Source: JAGVSZ01 sp019137045 (GTDB lineage: Bacteria; Pseudomonadota; Gammaproteobacteria; Burkholderiales; SG8-39). From it: a stretch of 64,000 bases of DNA. Location of the stretch: assembly GCA_046347635.1 (NCBI GenBank), contig JAXMFT010000010.1, positions 124,001 to 188,000 on the forward strand, in the 5' to 3' direction. This document shows positions 35,711-44,594 of this stretch, piece after piece. Both the position numbers and the translations under genes were made by a program. Numbering within the stretch: the stretch's first letter is position 1; each line of letters opens with the position of its first letter. The notes beneath the pieces were generated by a model. The model saw nothing but the letters and a program-made list of their open reading frames with translations, searched no databases and was not told the DNA's origin.

Positions 35711-36469
35711 TTGCACAGCAAGGCCCTCCCTGCCGGCGGCGGCCCGTGGCGCTACGCCGCGCCGAATCTCTTCTATCCCCTCGCCGGGAAGATGATCCCG
35801 TGGTGCGCGGCCGCCGCCATCGCGCTCTGCGCCGCGGGGCTCTACGTCGGCTTCTTCGTCGCGCCCACCGACGCGACGCAGGGCGAGTCCTACCGCATCA
35901 TCTTCATCCACGTACCGGCCGCGTGGATGTCGATGTTCCTGTACCTCGTGCTGGCGTTCTGGGCCGGCGTCGGCCTCGCGCTCAACACGCGGCTCTCGGC
36001 GATGATGGCGAGCGCGATCGCGCCGACCGGGGCGGTCATGACCTTCGTCGCGCTGTGGAGCGGGGCGCTGTGGGGCCGGCCGACCTGGGGCACCTACTGG
36101 GTGTGGGACGCCCGGCTCACCTCCGAGCTGATCCTGCTCTTCCTCTATTTCGGCTTCATGGCGCTGCAGGCCGCGATCGACGATCCGCGCCGCGCGGACA
36201 AGGCCGGCGCCGTGCTCGCGCTCGTCGGCGTGGTGAACGTCCCGATCATCTACTTCTCGGTCAAGTGGTGGAACACGCTCCACCAGGGCGCGTCGGTCAG
36301 CCTCACCAAGGCGCCCACGATGGCCGCTACCATGCTGGCCGGGATGATCCTCATGGCGCTCGCCTTCTGGATGTACGCCGTCGCCGTCACCCTGGTGCGG
36401 GTGCGGGCAATCATCCTCGAGCGCGAGCGCCGCTCCGACTGGATCAAGGAACTGGCGCCCGGCGCGTGA
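35711..36469 (+). CDS. ccmC: haem handling protein CcmC
   Basis: 252-residue, six-helix protein with the tryptophan-rich WGTYWVWDARLTSELILL motif and periplasmic histidines (FIHVPAAWM; WWNTLHQGASV) that bind haem. It loads haem onto CcmE. The start is TTG 35711: an in-frame stop lies at 35702-35704 and this gives the normal N-terminus (YAAPNLFYPLAGKMIPW). Confidence 0.95.
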   Translation: MHSKALPAGGGPWRYAAPNLFYPLAGKMIPWCAAAAIALCAAGLYVGFFVAPTDATQGESYRIIFIHVPAAWMSMFLYLVLAFWAGVGLALNTRLSAMMASAIAPTGAVMTFVALWSGALWGRPTWGTYWVWDARLTSELILLFLYFGFMALQAAIDDPRRADKAGAVLALVGVVNVPIIYFSVKWWNTLHQGASVSLTKAPTMAATMLAGMILMALAFWMYAVAVTLVRVRAIILERERRSDWIKELAPGA

Positions 36470-36474
36470 TATCT

Positions 36475-36645
36475 ATGGTCTGGGGCGGCTGGAGCGAGTT
36501 CTGGGCGATGGGCGGCTACGGCGCCTTCGTCTGGGGCGCTTACGGGGTGACCGTCGCCGTACTGGCGGTCGAGGTCTGGCTGGTGCGGCGCAGGCGGCGC
36601 CTGGCGCGCGACGAAGCGGCGCGCATCCGCCGGCGCGGAGCGTGA
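36475..36645 (+). CDS. ccmD: haem exporter accessory protein CcmD
   Basis: 56 residues: one transmembrane helix (FVWGAYGVTVAVLAVEVWLV) and a basic C-terminal tail (RRRRRLARDEAARIRRRG). Typical CcmD stabilising the CcmABC-CcmE complex. Overlaps the alternative ccmE GTG start. Confidence 0.9.
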   Translation: MVWGGWSEFWAMGGYGAFVWGAYGVTVAVLAVEVWLVRRRRRLARDEAARIRRRGA

Positions 36646-36653
36646 CGAGAGCG

Positions 36654-37103
36654 ATGAAACCGAGGCACAAGCGTGCGGCCCTGATCGGGGCCGGGCTCCT
36701 CCTGCTGGCGGGGGCGGTGACGCTCGTGCTCACCGCGTTCCAGCAGAACCTGGTGTTCTTCTTCACCCCGTCCCAGGTCGCGGCGAACGAGGCGCCGGCG
36801 GGCAAGGCGTTCCGCATCGGCGGCATGGTCGAGTCGGGCAGCCTCGAGCGCGCCGGCGACGGGCTGACGGTGCACTTCAGGGTGACCGACACCGCGCGCT
36901 CGGTGCAGGTGAAGTACACCGGCATCCTTCCCGACCTCTTCAAGGAGGGCAAGGGCGTGGTGGCGCAGGGCCGGCTCGGCCCCGACGGCGTGTTCCAGGC
37001 GACCGAGGTGCTGGCGAAGCACGACGAGAACTACATGCCGCCGGAGGCCGCGCACGCGCTCGAGCAGGGGGCGAAGGCGCAGAAGACGATGCAGGGCAGG
37101 TAG
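36654..37103 (+). CDS. ccmE: haem chaperone CcmE
   Basis: 149 residues: N-terminal anchor (MKPRHKRAALIGAGLLLL), OB-fold domain, and the HDENYMPPE motif (~130) whose His binds haem covalently and Tyr coordinates it. ATG 36654 matches the usual MKPRHKR start; GTG 36642, overlapping the ccmD stop, would add four residues. Confidence 0.95.
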   Translation: MKPRHKRAALIGAGLLLLAGAVTLVLTAFQQNLVFFFTPSQVAANEAPAGKAFRIGGMVESGSLERAGDGLTVHFRVTDTARSVQVKYTGILPDLFKEGKGVVAQGRLGPDGVFQATEVLAKHDENYMPPEAAHALEQGAKAQKTMQGR

Positions 37104-37108
37104 GCGGC

Positions 37109-39091
37109 GTGATTCCCGAGATCGGCCAGTTCGCGCTCATCCTCGCGCTGCTGCTCGCGCTGGTGCAGGGCACGCTGCCGCTCGCGGGCGCCCAGCGCGG
37201 CATCGCGGCCTGGACGGCGCTCGCGCGGCCGGCCGCCCGGGGGCAGTTCCTCTTCGTGGCGGTCGCGTACGCGTGCCTCGCGTGGTCGTTCCTGGCGAAC
37301 GACTTCTCGGTGCTGAACGTCGCGTCGCACTCCAACTCGCGGCTGCCGGCGCCCTACCGCTTCGCCGCGAGCTGGGGCTCGCACGAGGGGTCGCTCCTGC
37401 TGTGGGTGCTGATGCTCAACGTGTGGACGTTCGCGGTGACGCTGTTCAGCCGCCACCTGCCGCGGGAGATGGTGGCGCGCGTGGTCGGCGTGATGGGGCT
37501 GGTCGGCGCCGGGTTCCTGCTCTTCATGCTGCTCACGTCGAACCCGTTCGAGCGCCTGTTCCCGGCGCCGCCGGACGGGCGCGACCTCAACCCGCTGCTG
37601 CAGGACCCCGGCATGGTCTTCCACCCGCCGCTGCTCTACATGGGCTACGTCGGCTTCTCGGTCGCGTTCGCGTTCGCGATCTCCGCGCTGCTCGGCGGCC
37701 GCCTCGACGCCACCTGGGCGCGCTGGTCGCGCCCGTGGACGACCGCCGCCTGGTGCTTCCTCACGCTCGGCATCATGATCGGGAGCTGGTGGGCGTACTA
37801 CGAGCTCGGCTGGGGCGGGTGGTGGTTCTGGGACCCGGTGGAGAACGCCTCCTTCATGCCGTGGCTGGTCGGCACCGCGCTGGTGCACTCGCTCGCGGTG
37901 ACCGACAAGCGCGGCAGCTTCAAGACCTGGACGGTGCTGCTCGCGCTGTGCGCGTTCTCGCTCTCGCTGCTGGGGACGTTTCTCGTGCGCTCGGGCGTGC
38001 TCACCTCGGTGCACGCGTTCGCGACCGACCCGCGGCGCGGCGTCTTCATCCTCGCCTTCCTCGCGCTGGTCATCGGCTCGTCGCTCGCCCTGTTCGCCGC
38101 GCGCGCGCCCAGAGTGGGGCTCGGCGGCCGATTCGACCCGGTGTCGCGCGAGTCGATGCTGCTCGTCAACAACGTGCTGCTGGTCGTGGCGGCCGGCTCG
38201 GTGCTGCTCGGCACGCTCTACCCGCTCTTCCTCGACGCGCTGAGCCGCGGGCAGACCAAGATCTCGGTCGGCCCGCCGTACTTCGAGGCGGTGTTCGTCC
38301 CGATCATGACCCCGCTCGTGTTCCTGATGGGGATCGGTCCGCTCGCGCGCTGGAAGTCGGCGCAGCTTCCCGACCTGTGGACGCGCCTCAGGTGGGCGCT
38401 CGGCGTGAGCCTCGTCACTGCGGCGCTCCTCCCGCTCGCCGCCGGATCGTGGAAGCCGCTGGTGAGCTTCGGGCTGCTGCTCGCGGCGTGGATCGTGGCG
38501 GCGACCGCAGTCGGCGTGCGGGAGCGCATCCGCCACCTGCGCGGCGGCCTCGCCGCGCGGCTGGCGGCGCAGCCGCGCGGCTACTGGGGCATGACGCTCG
38601 CGCACCTCGGCGTCGCGGTGTTCATCGCCGGGGTGACGCTGGTCAAGGGCTACGAGACCGAGCGCGACGTGCGCATGGCGGTCGGGGACACGGTGACGGT
38701 CGGCCGCTACACCTTCCGCTTCGACGGCGTGCGCGAGGTGGCCGGACCGAACTACCGCGCCTCGCGCGCCGCGGTCGACGTGGCGCGCGACGGCAAGTCG
38801 ATCGAGACGCTGCATCCCGAGAAGCGCGTGTATCTCGCCCAGCAGATGCCGATGACCGAGGCGGCGATCGACTCGGGGCTCTTCGGCGACATCTACGTCT
38901 CGCTCGGCGATCCGGTGGGCGACGGCTCCTGGGCGGTGCGCGTGTACGACAAGCCGTTCGTGAACTGGATCTGGGCCGGCTGCATCCTGATGGCGCTCGG
39001 CGGTTTCCTCGCGCTGTCCGACCGCCGCTACCGCGTCGGGACCGTGCGCGCCGGCGCGCGCGCGCGCGGCGCCGCACCGGCGGCCGGCTGA
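37109..39091 (+). CDS. ccmF: cytochrome c haem lyase subunit CcmF
   Basis: 660-residue polytopic protein with the WWD signature (GWGGWWFWDPVENASFMPWL), conserved haem-ligand histidines (NVASHSNSRLP, FHPPLLYMGYVG, GTALVHSLAV, GVLTSVHAFATDP) and a large C-terminal periplasmic domain. It ligates haem from CcmE to apocytochrome c with CcmH/CcmI. GTG 37109, 5 bp after ccmE. Confidence 0.96.
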   Translation: MIPEIGQFALILALLLALVQGTLPLAGAQRGIAAWTALARPAARGQFLFVAVAYACLAWSFLANDFSVLNVASHSNSRLPAPYRFAASWGSHEGSLLLWVLMLNVWTFAVTLFSRHLPREMVARVVGVMGLVGAGFLLFMLLTSNPFERLFPAPPDGRDLNPLLQDPGMVFHPPLLYMGYVGFSVAFAFAISALLGGRLDATWARWSRPWTTAAWCFLTLGIMIGSWWAYYELGWGGWWFWDPVENASFMPWLVGTALVHSLAVTDKRGSFKTWTVLLALCAFSLSLLGTFLVRSGVLTSVHAFATDPRRGVFILAFLALVIGSSLALFAARAPRVGLGGRFDPVSRESMLLVNNVLLVVAAGSVLLGTLYPLFLDALSRGQTKISVGPPYFEAVFVPIMTPLVFLMGIGPLARWKSAQLPDLWTRLRWALGVSLVTAALLPLAAGSWKPLVSFGLLLAAWIVAATAVGVRERIRHLRGGLAARLAAQPRGYWGMTLAHLGVAVFIAGVTLVKGYETERDVRMAVGDTVTVGRYTFRFDGVREVAGPNYRASRAAVDVARDGKSIETLHPEKRVYLAQQMPMTEAAIDSGLFGDIYVSLGDPVGDGSWAVRVYDKPFVNWIWAGCILMALGGFLALSDRRYRVGTVRAGARARGAAPAAG

Positions 39092-39101
39092 CGAGGGGCC
39101 C

Positions 39102-39638
39102 ATGAACCGATTCGCCCTCTTCGCCATCCCGCTCGCCGTCTTCGCCGTCATCGTCGCGTTCCTGTTCGCCGGACTCGGCCTCAACCCGCGCGAGGTGCCC
39201 TCGCCGTTCATCGGCAAGCCCGCGCCCGCGTTCCAGCTCGCGCAGCTCCACGCGCCCGAGCGCGCGTTCACCCAGAAGGACCTGCTCGGCCAGGTCTGGC
39301 TGCTGAACGTGTGGGCCTCCTGGTGCATCTCGTGCCGCGACGAGCATCCGCTGCTGGTCGAGTTCGCGCGGACCAAGGCCGCCCCGCTCGTCGGCCTCAA
39401 CTACAAGGACAAGCCCGAGGAGGCGAAAGCCTGGCTGAAGCGGTTCGGCGACCCGTACCAGCTCTCGGTGTCGGATCGCGACGGCCGGGTGGGGATCGAC
39501 TACGGCGTGTACGGCGTGCCGGAGACGTTCGTGATCGACCGCGCCGGGGTCATCCGCTACAAGCACATCGGGCCGATCACGCCCGAGGCGCTCGAGCGCA
39601 AGATCCTGCCGCTCGTGCGCGAGCTGCAGAAGTCGTGA
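39102..39638 (+). CDS. ccmG: thiol:disulfide interchange protein CcmG/DsbE
   Basis: 178 residues: single N-terminal anchor helix and thioredoxin fold with active site WASWCISCRDEHP (CxxC) and cis-Pro region YGVPETFVID. Keeps the CxxCH cysteines of apocytochromes reduced. 10 bp after ccmF; overlaps ccmH as GTGA. Confidence 0.95.
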   Translation: MNRFALFAIPLAVFAVIVAFLFAGLGLNPREVPSPFIGKPAPAFQLAQLHAPERAFTQKDLLGQVWLLNVWASWCISCRDEHPLLVEFARTKAAPLVGLNYKDKPEEAKAWLKRFGDPYQLSVSDRDGRVGIDYGVYGVPETFVIDRAGVIRYKHIGPITPEALERKILPLVRELQKS

Positions 39639-40099
39639 CGCGGCTGCTCGTCGCCCTGCTGCTCGCGGCCGCGGCGCTCCCGGCGTTCGCGAAGGACGCG
39701 CAACCGACCGACCAGGACCCGGTGGCCGCCGGGCGGGCGGTCCGGCTCGCCGAGCAGCTGCGCTGCCTCGTGTGCCAGAACCAGTCGATCGCCGAGTCGA
39801 ACGCCGAGCTCGCGGTGGACCTGCGCCGCCAGATCAGCGAGCAGATCGCCGCGGGCCGGTCCGACGGCGAGATCGTCGATTTCATGGTGCAGCGCTACGG
39901 CGACTTCGTGCTCTACCGGCCGCCGTTCAAGGCCGCCACGCTCCTGCTGTGGCTCGGCCCGGCGCTGCTGCTCCTCGCCGGCCTCTGGGCGCTCGCGCGC
40001 GCGCTGCGGCGCCGCGGCCGCGCCCCCGACGAGCGCCCGCTCTCGGAGGCCGAGCGTGCGCGGGCCGCGCGCCTGCTGGGCGGGGAGCCGCCCGGGTGA
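39635..40099 (+). CDS. ccmH: cytochrome c maturation protein CcmH (CycL)
   Basis: 154 residues: signal peptide, LRCLVCQNQSIAESNAELA redox motif (LRCxxC), three-helix domain and a C-terminal transmembrane helix (ATLLLWLGPALLLLAGLW). Thiol-redox partner of CcmG that presents apocytochrome to CcmF. GTG 39635. Confidence 0.95.
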   Translation: MTRLLVALLLAAAALPAFAKDAQPTDQDPVAAGRAVRLAEQLRCLVCQNQSIAESNAELAVDLRRQISEQIAAGRSDGEIVDFMVQRYGDFVLYRPPFKAATLLLWLGPALLLLAGLWALARALRRRGRAPDERPLSEAERARAARLLGGEPPG

Positions 40100-41325
40100 T
40101 CGCCTTTGCGCTCGTCGCCACCGCGATGGTGGCCGTCGCGCTGGCGTGGATCCTGGTGCCGCTCGCGCGGCGGCGCGACGCCGCGGACGTGGATCGGGGC
40201 GCGTCCAACGTCGCGATCCTGCGCGCCCAGGTCGCGGAGCTCGACGCCGAGCTCGCGCGCGGCGCGCTCAGCGCGGAGAGCCACGCGGAGGCGCGGCGGG
40301 AGCTCGAGCGCAGGGTGCTCGAGGAGGTGTCCGGCGCGGAAGCGACGGGACAGGCGCGCGCGACGCCGTGGGCCGCCGCCGTCCTCGCCGGCCTCGTGCC
40401 GGTCGGGGCCGTGCTGCTCTACCTCACGGTCGGCACGCCGGGCGCGCTCGGCCCGCAGGCGGGGGCGATGGCCGCGGCGGAGGGCGGGCACCAGGTGACG
40501 CGCGAGCAGGTCGAGCGCATGGTCGCGGAGCTCGCGGCGCGGCTCGAGCGGGAGCCCGACAACGTCAAGGGCTGGATCATCCTGGCGCGGTCGTATGCGG
40601 TCATGGGCCGCAACGAGGAGGCGGCGAAGGCCTTCGAGCGCGTGATCCGGCTGGTGCCGGACGATCCCGACCTCCTCGCCGACTACGCCGACACGCTCGC
40701 GGTCGTCCAGGGCGGCAAGGTGAGCGGCCGCCCGCTCGAGCTGGCGCAGCGCGCGCTGGCGGCCGACCCCACGCACTGGAAGGCGCTGGCGCTGGTCGGC
40801 ACGGAGGCGTTCGGCCGCAAGGACTACGCGACCGCGATCGCCTACTGGGAGAAGCTGCGGGCCACGGCGCCGCCGGGTTCGCCGATCGCGCAGTCGATCG
40901 ACGCGAGCATCGCCGAGGCGCGCGCGCTTGCGCTCGGCCAGCCCGCGCCCAAGGCGCCGGCGGCCACCGCGGCGCCGGCCGGGGCGCGGGTCGCGGGCAA
41001 GGTCGAACTGAGTCCGGCGCTGAAGGCGCAGGTCGCGCCGACCGACACGGTGTTCGTGTTCGCGCGCGCGGCCGCGGGGCCGCGCATGCCGCTCGCGATC
41101 CTGCGCCGGCAGGTGAAGGACCTGCCGCTCGAGTTCGCCCTCGACGACTCGATGGCGATGGCGCCGGACATGAGGCTCTCGAGCTTCCCGGAGGTCGTGG
41201 TCGGCGCGCGCGTCTCGCGCTCGGGCAATGCCGCGCCGCAGAGCGGCGACCTCGAAGGACTGTCGCAGCCGGTCAGGCCGGGCGCCACCGGCGTCGCGGT
41301 CCTCATCGACAGCGCGCTGCCGTGA
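40096..41325 (+). CDS. ccmI: cytochrome c maturation protein CcmI (CycH)
   Basis: 409 residues: two N-terminal transmembrane helices flanking a coiled segment, TPR domain (DNVKGWIILARSYAVMGRNE; AFERVIRLVPDDPDLLADYA) and a C-terminal beta-rich periplasmic domain. It chaperones apocytochrome c. GTG 40096 overlaps ccmH. Last gene of the operon, converging on an acyl-CoA synthetase with a 4-bp gap. Confidence 0.93.
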   Translation: MIAFALVATAMVAVALAWILVPLARRRDAADVDRGASNVAILRAQVAELDAELARGALSAESHAEARRELERRVLEEVSGAEATGQARATPWAAAVLAGLVPVGAVLLYLTVGTPGALGPQAGAMAAAEGGHQVTREQVERMVAELAARLEREPDNVKGWIILARSYAVMGRNEEAAKAFERVIRLVPDDPDLLADYADTLAVVQGGKVSGRPLELAQRALAADPTHWKALALVGTEAFGRKDYATAIAYWEKLRATAPPGSPIAQSIDASIAEARALALGQPAPKAPAATAAPAGARVAGKVELSPALKAQVAPTDTVFVFARAAAGPRMPLAILRRQVKDLPLEFALDDSMAMAPDMRLSSFPEVVVGARVSRSGNAAPQSGDLEGLSQPVRPGATGVAVLIDSALP

Positions 41326-41329
41326 GGCG

Positions 41330-42863
41330 CTAGCGCGCGCGCCCCTCCGCCAGCAGCCGCTCGCGCAGCTCGGTCTTGAGCACCTTGCCGTAGTTGTTCT
41401 TGGGCAGCTCGGCCACGAAGCGGTAGGACTTCGGGCGCTTGAAGCGCGCGATGTTGTCGAGGCACAGCCGCTCGAGCTCGGCCTCGGTCGCGGCGGCGCC
41501 ACCGCGGAGGACGACGAACGCGACCACCTCCTCGCCCCACTCGGGATGCGGCCGGCCGACCACCGACGCCTCCTGCACGCCGGGATGGCGCAGCAGCACC
41601 TCCTCGACCTCGCGCGGGTAGATGTTCGACCCGCCGCTGATGATCAGGTCCTTGGAGCGATCCATCAGCGTGAGGAACCCGTCCGCGTCGAGCGCGCCGA
41701 CGTCGCCGGTGTGCAGCCAGCCGCCGCGCAGCGTCGCCGCGGTCGCCTCCGGGTTGCGCCAGTAGCCCTTCATCACCGCGTCGCCGCGCACCAGCACCTC
41801 GCCGGGCTCGTCCGGCGGCAGCGGCCGGTCCGCTGGGTCCGCGATCCGCACCTCGATGCACGACTGGGCGACGCCCACCGACGCGAGCCGCTCGGCGTGG
41901 CGCGGATGCGCGACGTCGGCGTGGTGATGGCGCGCGAGCGCGGTGATGGTCATCGGGCTCTCGCCCTGGCCGTAGATCTGCACGAAGCGCTGGCCCAGCA
42001 CGCCCAGCGCGTCCCGGATGTCGGCGAGGTACATCGGGCCGCCGCCGTAGACGACGGTCTTCAATCCGTCCGGCGCGGGCCGGGCGGCGCGCGCGTGGTC
42101 GACGAGGCGCTTCACCATCGTCGGCGCCGCGAACATCGCCAGGCCGGGCCACCTGCGCGCGAGCGCGAGGATCTCCGCCGGCTCGAACCCGCCGCTCTCG
42201 GGGATCACCTGGAGCGCCGCCGCGGCGACGTGCGGCGCGGCGTAGAGGCCCGAGCCGTGCGACATCGGCGCGGCGTGGACGATCGCGTCGCCGCGTCCGA
42301 TCGCGTCCACGTCGGCGAAATAGCAGAGCGTCATCGCGAGCAGGTTGCGGTGGGTGAGCATCACCCCCTTCGGCCGGCCGGTGGTGCCGCTGGTGTAGAA
42401 CAGCCACGCGAGATCGTCCGGCGCGGCGTCGGCCGGGGAGAGCTCCGCATCGCCGGCGAGCGCCCGGAATGCGGCGCTCTCGACCGGGATCACGCGCACC
42501 GGCGCGGAGACCTCCGCACCGAGTGCCGCCGCGTGCGCGTCGTCGACGAAGCACGCGCGCGCGCCCGAGTGCTCGAGGATGTAGGCCGCCTCCCTCGCGT
42601 GGAGCTTCGCGTTGATCGGGACGAGCGCGAGGCCGGCCCACCAGGCTGCCCACATCAGCTCGACGTACGCAGGGGAGTTCGACATGAAGAGCGCGACCTG
42701 ATCGCCGGGCGCGAGCGCGAGCCGCGCGCGCAGGCCGGCCGCGCGCGTGGGCGCAGGCGCGCGCGAGGCCGCGGTAGTCGGCGAGCGCGCGCTCGCCGAG
42801 CGCGAGGGCCGGCGCGTCGGCGCACGCGCGCCCGGCGCGGGCGAGGAGACTCGCCAGGTTCAT
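41330..42863 (-). pseudogene. acyl-CoA synthetase (AMP-forming), one frameshift near the N-terminus
   Basis: Class I adenylate-forming ligase. Intact motifs: LFYTSGTTGRPKGVMLTHRN (ATP loop), IYGQGESPMTITA, GWLHTGDVGALDADGFLTLM, DRSKDLIISGGSNIYPREVE and PKNNYGKVLK (catalytic Lys). The first ~45 residues (from ATG 42861-42863, MNLASLLARAGRACADAPAL) are in another frame; they join the main frame if one base is restored in a GC run near 42741-42747. An internal ATG at 42685 would give a 451-residue protein lacking the first domain's start. True pseudogene or base-call error cannot be told apart here. Confidence 0.82.
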
Positions 42864-43065
42864 CTTCGGTGGCCGCTTCCCGGTGGTGGCGCGCGGGGTT
42901 CTGCGCGTGGGAGCGATTCTAAGGGCGCCGCGTTCCGCCGCGCCGGTGCAAGGGGAAAGGGGTTGGGTTCCCCTGATCGCGCTGGACGGGCCCGGTGAAC
43001 GACCGGGAGGAGGAGGAGGGAGGAGGGTCCGGGCCGCTCCCCGGAGCCCGATCCAGCGCGGGGGG

Positions 43066-43099
43066 AAAAGTCCAGGCAGCCCGTCGTGCGGGCTGCCTG
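43066..43099 (-). terminator. terminator of the DUF3563-like gene
   Basis: 11-bp perfect stem (43073-43083 with 43089-43099, loop of 5) six bp past the stop codon of the minus-strand gene, followed on that strand by GACTTTTCCCC. Confidence 0.7.
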
Positions 43100-43104
43100 C
43101 GCGG

Positions 43105-43464
43105 TCAGATGTAGCTCACGAGCCCCCGCCGCTCGAGCCGGCGCAGGCGCTCCTCGAGGTCGGACAGGTTCGCGGCGCGCGCGAGGTAGGCCTCTTCGCG
43201 CTGCCGGCGACCTTCTTCGAGCCAGGCCTCGAACCGGCGCCAGAGCCGGGCGAGGGCGGCGCCGAGGTACGCTGCGCGCATGGCGCGGGCGCGGGCCTCG
43301 AGGCGGGTCAGGTCGTGTTCAGGTGCGGCGGCTCCGGCCTCGATAACGGCCTCGCCGGTCACCTCTGCAGGGCGGCCCGTGACAGCAGGCGCCTCGTCCG
43401 CCCCGAACGCCGGGCCGGATCGAAGCAGGCCGTCGCCTTCGTACAGGGGAGCGGTCAGTCTCAT
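43105..43464 (-). CDS. small protein with DUF3563-like C-terminus
   Basis: 119 residues. The N-terminal half is poorly ordered; the C-terminal half is helical and basic-acidic (WRRFEAWLEEGRRQREEAYL, then ARAANLSDLEERLRRLERRG) and resembles the short DUF3563 family. A strong RBS (AGGAG, seven bases before ATG 43464) and its own terminator support a real gene. Divergent from the LysR regulator at 43662, which may control it. Function unknown. Confidence 0.75.
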   Translation of the reverse strand: MRLTAPLYEGDGLLRSGPAFGADEAPAVTGRPAEVTGEAVIEAGAAAPEHDLTRLEARARAMRAAYLGAALARLWRRFEAWLEEGRRQREEAYLARAANLSDLEERLRRLERRGLVSYI

Positions 43465-43500
43465 CGTAAACTCCTAGCTAGGTCTCTGATCTCAATGCGT

Positions 43501-43523
43501 TGTTGCATTGCACGATGACAACA
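43501..43523. promoter_or_regulatory. candidate regulatory dyad between the DUF3563-like gene and the LysR gene
   Basis: TGTTG-N13-CAACA in a 197-bp, relatively AT-rich divergent gap. LysR proteins often bind such interrupted dyads in the gap beside their own gene. Sequence match only. Confidence 0.35.
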
Positions 43524-43661
43524 TATAGCCTTCGGGGTGGGGCTTCAAATCGCATGTTTCGATCAGCGTCATCGGAGCCGGCTATACCGTGTCTAAAGTC
43601 ACGCTGAGGGGCCTGACGACAATCGGACAATCAAGGACTTGAGAAATCGAGGCACGAACTA

Positions 43662-44594
43662 GTGGAGCTTTACCAATTGCGCGGATTCGCCGCGGTCGCC
43701 GAGCTCGGGAACCTGACCCGGGCCGCCGAGCGGCTGCACCTGAGCCAGCCGGCCCTGAGCGCCCAGATCAAGGCGCTCGAGGACGAACTGGGCGTGCCGC
43801 TCTTCGACCGGACCTCGAGCGGGATGCAGCTGACGGTCGGCGGCCGGCGCCTGCTGGGCGAGGCCGAGAAGGTGCTCGCGGCCGCCCAGTCGCTCACCGC
43901 CGCGGCCCGCGCCCTCGCGGGCGAGGTGGCCACGCGGCTGCGCATCGGCACCGTCTCCGACCCGGAGTTCATCCGGGTCGGCGCCCTGCTCACCGCCGCC
44001 GTGGAGCGCCATCCGCTGCTGCAGATCGAGCTGCACCAGGCGGTGAGCGGCGAGGCCTTCGAGCAGGTGCGCCGCGGCGAGCTGGACGCGAGCTTCTACT
44101 TCGGCAAGCTCGCGCACCCGGCGGTCACCGGCCTGCGCCTCGGAGAGATCGCCTATCGCGTGGTGGCGCCCGCGCAGTGGTGCGAGCGCCTGGCGCAGGC
44201 CGACTGGGCGGCGCTCGCCGCCATGCCGTGGATCATGACCCCGTCGATCAGCACCCACAACCAGCTCGTGAGCGAGCTCTTCGCCGGGCGCGCGGTCGCG
44301 CCCACGCAGGTCGTGGTCGCCGACCAGGAGGCGCTGGTCAGCACGCTCGTCGCCGCCGGCGTCGGGGTGGCGCTGATGCGCGAGGACCTCGCGCGCGAGA
44401 AGGTGGCGGCGGGGGAGGTGTGCACCTGGCGCGACGTGCGGGTGGTCGCGCCGCTGTGGTTCGTGTTCCTGGCCGAGCGCGCCGCGGACCCGGCGATCGC
44501 GGCGCTGCGCGAGGTCCTGGGCGAGCTCTGGGGCGCGGCCGCGCCGCCGCCGCGCCCTAGCCGCGGCCGGCGAGCTTCGAGTTCGCCTGCGTGA
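43662..44594 (+). CDS. LysR-family transcriptional regulator
   Basis: 310 residues: N-terminal winged HTH (GNLTRAAERLHLSQPALSAQ, ~17-36; LGVPLFDRTSSGMQLT) and a LysR substrate-binding domain (RLRIGTVSDPEFIRVGALL). GTG 43662 gives the canonical MELYQLRGF start. Inducer unknown. Its 3' end overlaps the convergent kinase gene by 38 bp, so the Ser/Arg-rich tail may be a recent extension. Confidence 0.92.
   Translation: MELYQLRGFAAVAELGNLTRAAERLHLSQPALSAQIKALEDELGVPLFDRTSSGMQLTVGGRRLLGEAEKVLAAAQSLTAAARALAGEVATRLRIGTVSDPEFIRVGALLTAAVERHPLLQIELHQAVSGEAFEQVRRGELDASFYFGKLAHPAVTGLRLGEIAYRVVAPAQWCERLAQADWAALAAMPWIMTPSISTHNQLVSELFAGRAVAPTQVVVADQEALVSTLVAAGVGVALMREDLAREKVAAGEVCTWRDVRVVAPLWFVFLAERAADPAIAALREVLGELWGAAAPPPRPSRGRRASSSPA

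Noticed and set aside
43004..43030. Purine-rich GGGAGGAGGAGG tract as a regulatory or repeat element
   Set aside because: Short and unmatched elsewhere; nothing supports a function.
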